DNA of 64,000 nt from Datisca glomerata. Its lineage: Eukaryota > Streptophyta > Magnoliopsida > Cucurbitales > Datiscaceae. The notes under the pieces are model-generated. The model had not been told where the DNA came from and did not search any database. It saw only the letters and a list, made by a program, of their open reading frames with translations. Location of the stretch: the NCBI GenBank assembly GCA_003255025.1, contig QANY01009387.1:1612001-1676000 (forward strand). The letters run 5' to 3'. The first letter of the stretch is position 1. Each line of letters starts with the position of its first letter. The position numbers were made by a program, and so were the translations under genes. Below are positions 30,500 to 41,373 of this stretch, one piece after another.

Positions 30500-32290
30500 A
30501 TGGGCATTATCAAAATAGAAATAATTAGATTTGAGCTGAAAACCTCTTTTTTAGAAATAATGTGCATGGAGCAACGTGCTATACTATTGTCCACGAGGGT
30601 ACATTACAAGTTAAAAGTAAAAGAAATTGCAGTAAATAGACAATCTAGAAAATAGGAGTTATGAAATAGCCCGATTTTTTATTAGGTAAACAGCAGTTTT
30701 CGGTGTGCCGCATCACCGATTTATTTATCTTAATTTCATGTCGACACATTTGCTCTCAATAAGTTGTTACGAATGGTTGATTGTGTGAGTCTACTATAAT
30801 TAATTAGTACAATAAAGAAAAATTAGTTTACATATTAACGGAAAATTAAATATGAACTTTATATTTATATATTAAATAACTAAATATGGATTTTCAATTA
30901 TGGAAATATCTTTTTTCCATAACCAATTGATAATATTTAGGATAAAGACAATTTTTCATAATATAGCTAATTCGGTTTAATTGATTATCTTTCATTGTTA
31001 TGAAAAATATCATAATTTGACATTAGGTCTACCAGTTCACACGCAATTAACCTTATTCGTCATTCATCTTATTTTTGAACCTGCAATTCATACATCAATT
31101 TTTTAAGATTTATAGTAAAAAAACCTATTTGTTTCGCCGATTGAACGTGGTCGACGACTATTTACCTTTTGTTTCCATGAAATTAAGGTGAATAAATTGT
31201 TTCCATGAACATGGTTGATGACTATTTACCTATTGAACGTGATCGACGACTGTTTTCATGAAATTATGGTAAATAAACTGAAAACCTATTTGTTTCTAGG
31301 ATTTCAAATTCTTGTTCATTTAATTATTGATTGTTAAAGACTATTTACCTTCTTTGTTTACCATTTTAGGCGGGATTGTAAGAATATTGAAATTTAAAAT
31401 TGATGTATTTGTGGTTAATGATATTTTCAGCGAGATTTTTTATTTTTTATTTAATTTTAGAAATCTCATTAATTAGTGGTAGATAAAGGATTATGTTGGG
31501 GCTGATTTTGTAGGGACTTTTTAAATTTTAAATATTTTATGATAATATCTTATATTGTTTTTTATATTTTTTAAACAATTACTGTTTCATTATCTCATTG
31601 TTCAATTTTTATATAGAATGTCGGTAATATTTCATTGTTTTCACGAATTACAATCTTTGGATTTAAGTGTTTTTATTTTAATTTTCTAAGTCGAATGACT
31701 TACGTTTTTTTGGTTAAATTGACATAAAAATATGGATGTTGAAGCTGATTTACTCTTATATTGATAGTTGGGCATTTTTTTTTCAAATTCTAATTTCATT
31801 ATGAAATAATGCTTTACATTTATTGTTTATAATTTATTCTTAAATAAATTTAAACGTATTTTTAAATTATCATTTATTACGGTAGTTGTTGATAATTTTG
31901 ATAAATTTAAATTTTAAAAATATATAGTTTCCTTAATTATGAGTATATAGTCTGATATATTAATAACTTCCATTCGATTATCCAATATTTACATGAAATT
32001 ATTTTTTATATTAAGGATATTATAATCTAAATTTATTGACCATTTTAAAAACTGTTATTTATTTTTAATTTTTAAAACTCGATTATTTTTTAACATACTA
32101 GCAGTAAATTTGTCTAAAATTCTCCAGCAGCAGATACAATACAAAGTGGGCCGGTATGTTCTCACAAAAGCGAGTCCGTATTGTACGTGTTACCTGCGAT
32201 TATCACACAACTCCATTTAATCTCAATTGATGAACGATTCCAACCCAACGATCTTGATCAATAAATCAACGCCGTCAGTTCTGCATATCG
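30500..32290. other. AT-rich intergenic region with local repeats
   Basis: No gene is seen. Between about 31138 and 31285 three degenerate direct repeats share GACGACTATTTACC- or TTTCCATGAA-like blocks. The last 150 bp probably form the promoter of the complex I gene. Confidence 0.45.
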
Positions 32291-32404
32291 GAGAACTCGA
32301 GCGTGGACAACTCTCTGTCTCTCTTCTCTCTCTCGATCGAAATTAGATTTTGCCAACAACCGGAATTCTCGACATATCAGAACTCATCTGAAGCGTTCCA
32401 GGCA

Positions 32405-34884
32405 ATGGTAAGAAATTGCGAATTATTATTATCATCTTATCAATTCATTTCTGGTTTTGTCCTCACTGTTCTAGGGTTTCTGGATTCAGTATACTGCATT
32501 CGTGCACGAACTCCGAAACATTGTCCCGCATCTTGATAGCGTTTTAGTAATTTTCATGTTGCATCCCGATGAGTTGCTTAGAAAAACAATGGCGTGTTAT
32601 GTGAATTTGACTCTAGGGGAATATAAAGTTCTGTAAAACTGAAGTATCGTTTAGCTGAGGGGACGGTTTTATCGGTCGAATCGAACAAAAATTGGATACA
32701 AATAATGAACACCCAACCCCTTTGAGTACTGTAACCTTGGAGAAGGTTACTCGGTGATTTACTAGGAATACTTGGACTAGTTGGGAGCTGAAAATAATGA
32801 ATACCCAACCCCTTTAATTACGTGGGTTGAGTATATTAGTGTTTCTGTTAAAAATTTTGAAATTCATCAACCAAAAGGTTTTTTTGTTGTGTCTAAATGT
32901 TATTTTGGCTTCTTATAAAAAATTGGCATTTTGGCTTCTTATAAAAAATGGCATTTTGGCTGTTGACTTCGATATCAGTTTGCAACTTATTCCTTTTGCA
33001 TGTAGTTTTTAATTTGCTTGATAGTTGGAATAATTATTTCAGTATTATCACAATCCCACTAGTCTTTAATTTTACGTGGGTGAACAAGAAACTATATGAG
33101 TCTGTTAGTGGCATAAATAATTAATCAGCCTATCTATGGAGGCCGCACTCTGACTGTTGTAGTTGCTTAGTTCTTCAGCCTAAAGTGACTCCTTCCTCTG
33201 TCATAATGAGCAAAAAGAAGAATGGAGGGATATAATTTGGACTTCACCCAGATCATTGTTTCAACTTTTGGTTTTTGGTTATATGTTTATACTGGATGCT
33301 TGTGAGTTTTATTGTTTAGGCATTAAGGTGTTCTCTTTTTTATACAATTACATGCCTAGAAGATTATTCAACTTGTGTAATTTTATACTTTTGACTGCAA
33401 CATTAATATGTACACTATAAACTTTTCCTTAGGCACCCATCAGGGGCATACTTTCTTTGCAAAGGACAGTTTTAGCCCGGTCTCAGAAAAGGGTATTAGG
33501 CTTGAGAGCATTCAGCACCCAGGGGGCAACAACTGCTAGCACCCCTCAGCCTCCCCCACCACCTCCACCTCCAGAGAAGACGCATTTTGGTGGCTTGAAA
33601 GATGAGGACCGAATTTTTACCAACTTATATGGAATTCATGACCCTTTTCTCAAAGGTGCCATGAAACGTGGTGACTGGTATAGAACTAAAGATTTAGTTC
33701 TCAAGGGTGCTGATTGGATCGTTAATGAAATGAAGAAGTCTGGTCTTAGAGGACGTGGAGGTGCGGGTTTTCCATCCGGCCTCAAATGGTCTTTTATGCC
33801 AAAAGTATCTGATGGCCGTCCCTCCTATCTAGTTGTCAATGCCGATGAAAGTGAACCTGGAACCTGTAAAGACAGGGAAATCATGCGGCATGATCCCCAC
33901 AAACTTTTGGAAGGTTGCTTGATTGCTGGAGTGGGGATGAGGGCTACCGCTGCTTATATTTATATAAGGGGTGAGTATGTGAACGAACGCTTAAACCTGG
34001 AGAAGGCAAGAAAGGAAGCTTATGAAGCTGGATTGTTAGGCAAAAATGCATGCGGTTCTGGTTATGATTTTGACGTTCATATCCATTATGGTGCTGGTGC
34101 TTATATTTGTGGTGAAGAGACAGCACTGTTAGAGAGCCTTGAGGGGAAACAAGGGAAACCGAGATTGAAGCCTCCTTTCCCTGCTAATGCCGGGTTATAT
34201 GGATGCCCTACCACTGTTACAAATGTGGAAACTGTTGCTGTTTCTCCCACCATTTTAAGGCGTGGGCCTGAGTGGTTTGCTAGTTTTGGGAGGAAGAACA
34301 ATTCGGGGACGAAACTGTTTTGCGTGTCAGGGCATGTGAACAAACCTTGCACTGTTGAAGAGGAGATGAGTATCCCATTGAAAGAGTTGATTGAGAGGCA
34401 TTGTGGAGGAGTTAGAGGTGGATGGGACAACTTGCTTGCCGTAATTCCTGGGGGTTCCTCTGTTCCACTGCTTCCTAAGCACATATGTGATGATGTACTC
34501 ATGGATTATGATGCACTGAAGGCTGTGCAGTCTGGATTGGGGACTGCAGCTGTTATTGTGATGGATAAATCAACAGATGTTGTGGATGCTATCGCGAGGC
34601 TTTCCTACTTTTACAAGCATGAAAGTTGTGGTCAGTGCACCCCATGCAGGGAAGGGACTGGATGGCTTTGGTTAATCATGGAAAGATTGAAAGTTGGAAA
34701 TGCGAAGTTGGAAGAGATTGACATGCTTCAAGAGGTGACAAAGCAGATTGAAGGGCACACCATCTGTGCTCTAGGGGATGCTGCTGCTTGGCCTGTGCAG
34801 GGGCTGATAAGGCATTTTAGGCCTGAGCTTGAGAGGAGGATCAGGGAACGTGCAGAGAGGGAGTTGCTGGAGGCCGCTGCTTGA
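32405..34884 (+). CDS. CI51: NADH:ubiquinone oxidoreductase 51-kDa subunit (NDUFV1/CI51), mitochondrial
   Basis: The flavoprotein of respiratory complex I: it binds NADH and FMN and the first iron-sulfur cluster (N3), passing electrons to the peripheral arm in the matrix. I read two coding exons: 32405-32407 (ATG alone) and 33433-34884, split by an intron that runs GTAAG to TTAG (32408-33432). The product is 484 aa, against 486 in Arabidopsis, and starts [19 protein letters not shown], a mitochondrial presequence rich in Arg and Ser, followed by a run of Pro. GRGGAG for nucleotide binding lies at 108-113, and the cluster ligands are Cys 400, 403, 406 and 446 (CGQCTPC and TICALGD). The rest of the coding region is intronless, with no breaks. 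The 5' UTR runs from about 32290. The single large exon and intact motifs indicate a working gene. Confidence 0.97.
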
Positions 34885-36604
34885 TATTTTCCTCAGGTTG
34901 CTTGTTGTGCCTTTCTGCACTGATTATTAGTGAGCTCTTGAATAAGGGAGATAGGAATAACAATATCATTAGTAGCTTTTACTTGAGTTGCATTATGTTT
35001 ATCATAAAATTAAAATCAGGGTATTGTTTTTTCGTTGGTAATATGTTAATAACAAAGCTGAAACCAATTCGTTGTTATATCATGGGGTGATGCAAATACA
35101 GATGAAGACCCTGGTTGGCTCTTTTGATTTCTATGATTGAATATAATTTAGATTATTTTCTACACAGAAATAGACCAGGAGGGGTGGGGTTTGTCATGTA
35201 GGGTATATCACGTTTGATGATTGTTTGGGCCAAGTATGAGTAAGGTTTTGATGTTGGATGAGATGAGAATGCAAGATATGAAGTATTTGGTGACTTGGTT
35301 ATAATAATTACTGATTTCTGTGCTGTGTAGGGAATCTTCTGAAACAAGCACAGTTGATATAATGCGGAATAAGTTGAAGAACCCCATATTTATGGAGGAT
35401 TTAGTTCAAGCATCCAGAGGTCTTGTGTTTAGTTTGATTTACGAATTCATCACTGTCCAAAAGACCAATGTCTTACTCTGTCTGCTGGAAAGTTTTAAAT
35501 TTATTTAGTCATTTTATGAATTTGTTACTGGACCCATTTTGAAGAATTTGTCAATAATATTTGTGTCGTCTTGGTCGACGCACGTTATTATTATTTCGGG
35601 GATTTGGCTTTTACTAAAAACGAAACAATTTGCAGCTGGATTGTTGTAATTAACTATTGAAGTAAGAACCGGACGAAAGGAAGCTTTACTGAGTTTGCTT
35701 CAGCCTTCAGGTATCGGCTTGGTTTTAAGTTTTTGACAACTCTATAATGCAATTTAAGATGGACCTATTTCAACTCATATGACTGATGAATGACATAAAA
35801 CTGGTTCAGCTTTCGTTGGTATCCCTTGTTTCTATGCGAGATTAACTTATTTCAAGCGCTGCACATTATTTTATACTTCATGTTCTATGGTGTTTTATAC
35901 TTTAATTTTTATTTTATTTTTTTACCTTCTTGCATTTATTTTATGCTTTCTTTCAATCTAATGTTACAGGTAACTCTATATGTATGTATTCTTTGTTCTG
36001 TTTGTGTTGTTTTCTTTTGGGGGTTTTTAGGCAAATATGAAAATAATTGTTTTATAAAAAGAACAAAATTATCAACTACATTTACCATAAAATCCTAACT
36101 ACATATTATTTTAATATCATTTATCTTAATTAGTAATTAAATTAAATGATTTTTGAATTTTGAATTATTCATTTTAAGTTATTTAAAAAATAAATAATTG
36201 AATTATTATATTTAATTATTTATGTATATATAACATGAAAATTATATATTTTTAAATATTAATGTATATTTTCATTATTCTCGTAATACATATGTATTTA
36301 CTAAATTTTCTTGTTAATAATTTTTATTATTTTGTATTGTAACTTATATAAATAATATATAATTATTATTAGAGTATTGATAAATTGTTTGATCAGTTTA
36401 TTAAAAATTATTATATATTTGTAAATATTATGAAAAATCTTTATGTAAACAATTGCAATCCATATAAATATATATTTCATTATTTAAGTAAAAGTCTGTA
36501 AATATATTGTAAACTATATGTAATATATTTAATTTATATTTATTCACTTTATTAGTAAACAAATATTTGTCTAAAAAATAAACAATCGCTCATTCTTTAA
36601 AAAA
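34885..36604. other. 3' flank of complex I gene and AT-rich spacer
   Basis: The first few hundred bases are the likely 3' UTR. Further on, a T-rich stretch (35826-36098) opens a hydrophobic frame that I regard as compositional. No gene is seen. Confidence 0.45.
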
Positions 36605-37827
36605 GGGAAAAATTACCAATTTTGTCATCGCAGTTTGCAAATGTTTTCAATTTGGTCATCGTCGTTTAAAAAATCTCAATTTGGTCATCCTAGTTTACTT
36701 AACGTTTCAATATAGCCCTTTTGTCACCCTCCATAACGGACACGCTGATGTGACACGTTAAGTGATGGCGTGGCACATTAAGTGATGACTTGGTACGTTA
36801 AGTAATGATGTGGCATTAAAATATTATTTTACAGTTTCAACTCAAATATATATATATATATATTTATTTTATCAAAACTATCTCTTTTTACTTTAGTTTT
36901 TTAAACAATTTTTTTAGTCTAGTTACTGGAAGGCTCCGCCACCGGAATTTAGTCCAGTTTCTGAGATGGTACCGCCTTCAAGGAGATCTCCTTATTGTGT
37001 ATAGTTTTATAGCCAATGGAAGCTTGGATACTTTCTTATTCGATGAGCTGAAGACAATTCTAAGTTGGGAATAGAGGTTCAAAATCATTACAGATGTCGC
37101 TTTAGGACTTTTGTACCTACACGAAGGATACGAGCAAGTGGTGATTCACCGAGACGTCAAGGCCACCAACGTCTTGATAGCGAATTAAACGGAAGATTTG
37201 GCGATTTTGGACTAGCGAGACTCTACGAACACGGGGTGAACCCGAGCACAACTCGAGTTGCAGGCACTTTGGGGTATCTCACACCGGAGCTACCTAGAAC
37301 AGGGAAAGCCACCACGAGCACCGACGTGTATGCTTTCAGTGCTTTACTGCTTGAGGTGGCGTGTGGACGAAGACTCATTGAGCCAAAAGAAATGTCGGAG
37401 GAATTGGTGTTAGTTGATTGGGTTTGAGACAAGTACAGGACAATGATGCTACTTGATGTGGTTGATCTGAAGCTGAATGGGAAATTCAATGAGGTCGAAG
37501 CAGTGGCAGTGTTGAAATGGGGTGAATTTGAGGAATTAATCAAGGAAGAATGAATAAGGGTTTGTTTTTTATTAGGGACAGTTTAAGTATTTCGTTGCAC
37601 ATATATAAAATAAATTATATAATATATGAGTTAGAAATAAAAGTAATATTCTAATGACACGCCATCACTTAACGTGTCATATCAGCGTGTTCGTTAATGG
37701 AGGGTGATAAAAAGACTATATTGAAACGTTAAGTAAATTAGTATGACCAAATTGAGATTTTTTAAACTATGATGATCAAATTGAAAATATGTGCAAATTA
37801 TGATGTTCAAATTGGTAATTTTTTCTC
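36605..37827. mobile_element. Pack-MULE (Mutator-like element with captured kinase fragment)
   Basis: Imperfect inverted repeats of about 185 bp lie at 36605-36800 and 37645-37827. The left begins GGGAAAAATTACCAATTT; the right, read inward, begins GAGAAAAAATTACCAATTT, and both contain CTGAT(G/A)TGACACGTTAAGTG. The 9-bp flanks TTTAAAAAA and TTAAAAAAA differ at one position, but they are A-rich and so weak evidence. Between the arms lies a piece of a lectin receptor kinase. No transposase is present, so movement would depend on an autonomous element elsewhere. Confidence 0.82.
36931..37552 (+). pseudogene. Captured L-type lectin receptor kinase fragment
   Basis: The translation starts inside the kinase domain ([15 protein letters not shown]), continues through [11 protein letters not shown], the catalytic loop HRDVKATNV, the activation segment ([11 protein letters not shown]) and [10 protein letters not shown], then [19 protein letters not shown], and stops soon after a VLVDWV block. 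The N-terminal lectin domain, membrane segment and ATP-binding loop are missing. There is an in-frame stop near 37069, a frameshift near 37185 and a TGA after VDWV. The pattern matches the L-type lectin receptor kinases, which are normally intronless. It is non-functional as a kinase. Confidence 0.88.
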
Positions 37828-40180
37828 TTAAAAAAATATGCATTTAATGAAAATAAAATTAAAACAAAAAATATGTTTACTTAAAATAAAATTACTCCAA
37901 AATTATATTTATTTATTTTATTAATATATATATACATGTTCAACTAATTCCCCAAAAAATAAGGGATTGCTCCATCTTTAAGAGAAATAGTTATAGGAGA
38001 AAATATTTAGAAATAATTATTTTCATTAATTACATATGTATAGACATAAAATAATGATAAATAAAGAAATATGATATAATTAATAAAAATAATTGCATAT
38101 TTTATATTATTATTTTGTCATATGGTATACCTCGTCTATATTATTACATTTTATGGATTTTGTGTAATAAATGAATATGTTAATAAATTTTTTGATATTA
38201 CTAGTGTTATTCAGAATTTGTTATGTATATTATTTGTCATAACAAATTTTGGTATTATTTGTCTCACCAATTTTATTTCGTTTAGATAAGAAAATCTAAA
38301 GATTTGTTTGAAATTTGTTAAAGAATAATTTGGTTATGATCTTCGTACTTATTCATGATACATGGTTGTTTTTAACAATTTATTTAATATACAATAAATA
38401 TATTAATTTTTTAAAATATATAATTTTATTTATGATTTAACAATTAATAATAATTGTATTAGAGAATTGTTGAACGAGAATAGAAAGTTATGGTCAAACT
38501 TATTTGACTATTAGCTTAATTATTTTTAAAATGGCCGTAAAATTATAGGGAGTACTGTAAAAATGACTAACTTTTCCGTTCAAATTGTAAAAATGATCAG
38601 ATTTTTTTTGTAAAAATGGCCGAAAATAACGTAATTTTGTTTTGCGTCTGTGTAATTTTTATAAATAAATTTTTTACTTCGATCATTTTTGGTCATTTTT
38701 TACAGTTTGAGCTGAAAAAGTTTGTTTTTCTTGTCATTTTTGAAAACTGCTAATAACACCCTGCTAGAATGGTTATGCTAAAATATTTACACTAAATATA
38801 CAAGTTTTGAAAGTCAATTTAAGAAATAGCATTTTTTTAAATTTTAGGTTAATAGTCAATTTTTAACGCCATGTCATCAACCAACTGTTGTTGAATTTTT
38901 AATTTGATGAATTTTAACCTTTGATATATAGATTTTCATAATCTGATCTAGCGGGTCCTTGCAATTAATTAAATATTTCAACATTTAATGATTTTGAATT
39001 CAAACGCTATTTTTTTAATTAAATTAGATGATAATTAATGATTGATTATATTTTTCTTATTATTAGTTAAAGTCTATTAAAGAAATATTCTATACCTTGG
39101 CTTTGATGACGATTAAATAAGATATCTAGTTGAAACGTTTATCTATTGACAGAGAATTCGTTCACGGAGTTTTGGTTGATGTCGTTAATGACTTCGTCTT
39201 CTCACTTCTATAAACGAAGAAGAATGTTTTGTTTTGATGGTTATGCACGAAAAAGATTTTAAACTGTGATGGAAGATTTTTGGTGATTTTTTTAACTTTT
39301 CTTTTATTTGTTGATTGATAGGTAATGAGAGTTACTGTTACTAGAGTTAATTGATGGTTACCAAATTTGGAGTTTTTTTCGGTAATAGCTGATTTGAGGG
39401 ACGTAAATATTTCAACATTTTTCAAGGCTTGATTTGAGCGAGATTTAGGATTTTTTTTAAAAAAAAAATAGATGGTTACCTTCACAATCACACAATATCT
39501 ACAAATTTGATGAAAGACTTTTCCAATAAGATTTGTTGAAGACATTGTCTTTGTCTTATCACTGATATACTAAAAAATAGTTTTTTAACGATATTATCGA
39601 AATAAGCCTTCATACGTGATGGAAGTGTTTATTGTTATTTTTTATAGATTTAATTTTGATTTTATTATTATTTTTTGTTTGGGAGATAATTGATTGAAGG
39701 GAAGTTATTATATTTAGCGTTTCCAAGGGATTTTGTTGGGTCGAGTTGAGCTTATTTAAGGTTTTCAAGAGATTGATGTGTTTTCTCGATCAACAAGTAT
39801 GGTATGTTTGAATTTCAAATACCACTTATTAATTACTTCATAAATTCTAGCGTCTATCAATTTGATATATTATCTATATATCGATGACATACCCAAAAGA
39901 ATATTAAACATGTTATATATAGATGATGGTCAATTTAGTCTAACATTATTGATAATTTAAGAAATCTACTATTTACCTAAATCTATTGAGAACCTGCTAT
40001 TTTTTAAAAAACTCATAAAATTGTCTATTATGCAAAATTTTCTTAAAAATTAAGGTTATTTGATCTAACTTATGATGTGTCATAAATTTATGCGAAAAAA
40101 ATAGATTGATTATAATTATTTAATTTATTAAAATATATAATTTAATTGTGCATGTAGACTTGTGATAGTGAAGTAAATTG
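37828..40180. other. AT-rich intergenic region
   Basis: No gene is seen. Long A and T runs are common. A small inverted-repeat element is reported separately at 38547-38762. A 127-residue minus-strand frame at 39162-39545 is Lys/Phe-rich and looks compositional. Confidence 0.5.
38547..38762. repeat. Possible MITE, about 216 bp
   Basis: The left half, AGGGAGTACTGTAAAAATGAC, resembles the complement of the right half, which ends ATTTTTGAAAACTGC-TAATAACACCCT. Internal blocks GTAAAAATGA / TCATTTTTTACAG also pair. I see no convincing target duplication. Confidence 0.45.
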
Positions 40181-40189
40181 TTCCTAAAT

Positions 40190-41373
40190 GCTATAATTTC
40201 TGAAATTAAACGGCCAGTAAGCCCACAACTCGGCCCAACATTTTCGGGGTGCCTCCGTTGTACTTGTACTTCACTTCCAATAATGGACGCTTTCCTCCAT
40301 TTTCGCCTTCCGAATTCTCCATCGCTTCTGTCAGTAAAATGTCAAACGCATTCTTTCCAATTGTCACTGAAAACGACAAATCAAAAGAAAAAAGCGTCCC
40401 CTCTGAGAAGCGGTTGGTAGTGAACCCGAGAAAACTTCTTCAATCATCTGCAGATTGCAGCTAATAATGATCTTTTCTGTTGCTTTGGAGTCTGGAGTCT
40501 GGAGTCTGGTCTGGCGAATTAATAAGTGTACGTACTGTTCTTGGAGGGTTGCATTGCCTTGACTGCGCTTGAAATCAGAGTTCATAGTTGCTTTTGATTC
40601 TTCCACAGTTCTCATTGCTCTTATTTTCTGGATCTGAGGCTAATTGTTGTTCTAACTTAGAACTTCTAAGATTCGTTACTGATATGATGCTTATCATAAA
40701 GTCGTTTAATGATTTTAACTTCCCAAGTTAATGTACGATGCTGTTTGATTCTAGCTGCAGTTAATTGAAATCTAGATTTCCGTCTTCATCATATTTTCCT
40801 CAGTTCTTTAGTCCATCTGGACTCTCTCTATCTCTCTCTTCTCCCCCACCCACCCACAGACCAATGAATAACTGTGAACTATGGGAAGTTGTTTAATTTT
40901 CTTTCTTTCTCGAAGTATATGTATAATGGCCTGGGGTTGTGCTAGTTTTTGTTTATACGTAAATATGTGCTTAATGGTCGGTTTGAGTCATACTCTTAAC
41001 CAGATGGCCGAATCAATTAATGATCTTTATATAGAGACCTTCCCACGTTCTCTTTTGTATTTTCTATCCCTTTTGCCATCAAAACTTGGATTGTATGTCC
41101 TCCTTTTCTATGTATTTTCATTGCTGTCAATTTTGCCAGCTTCCCGATTCAGACATATTCTCTTCTAACATCATTTGTGTTCTTTCATTTGTTTGATTTT
41201 CTCCTATGAGGATTATGAGTTTCTATGAACTTGCTTGGAAGTTATGTTTTTGTTCACTGCAAGTAAAAACCTCCTTGAGAAGTTATTCTGATTCTTTCTT
41301 TCAAATTTTTGTTCATAAGGAATCATGAATGTAGAGGCACAGTAATTGACGATCACTGCAGATTCTTGTAATA
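40190..41373 (+). other. Probable 5' UTR and leader intron of NT-C2 gene
   Basis: The sequence from about 40190 to 40480 is less AT-rich than its surroundings and CT-containing, as expected of a transcribed leader. An acceptor CACTGCAG ends at 41361, 12 bases before the start codon. The donor is not clear. An upstream frame at 40881-41168 is hydrophobic but lies in the presumed intron. Confidence 0.5.

Noticed and set aside
33457..34884. Complex I protein starting at 33457
   Set aside because: That position is a Leu codon. The true start is the ATG at 32405, spliced to 33433, which restores the usual N-terminus.
35826..36098. Hydrophobic open frame that resembles a membrane protein
   Set aside because: The T-rich sequence alone yields Phe and Leu codons; no gene signals surround it.
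39162..39545. 127-residue minus-strand frame
   Set aside because: Low-complexity Lys/Phe/Thr composition in AT-rich DNA, with no recognisable family.
40881..41168. 95-residue hydrophobic frame upstream of the NT-C2 gene
   Set aside because: It lies in the presumed leader intron and has no homology I recognise.
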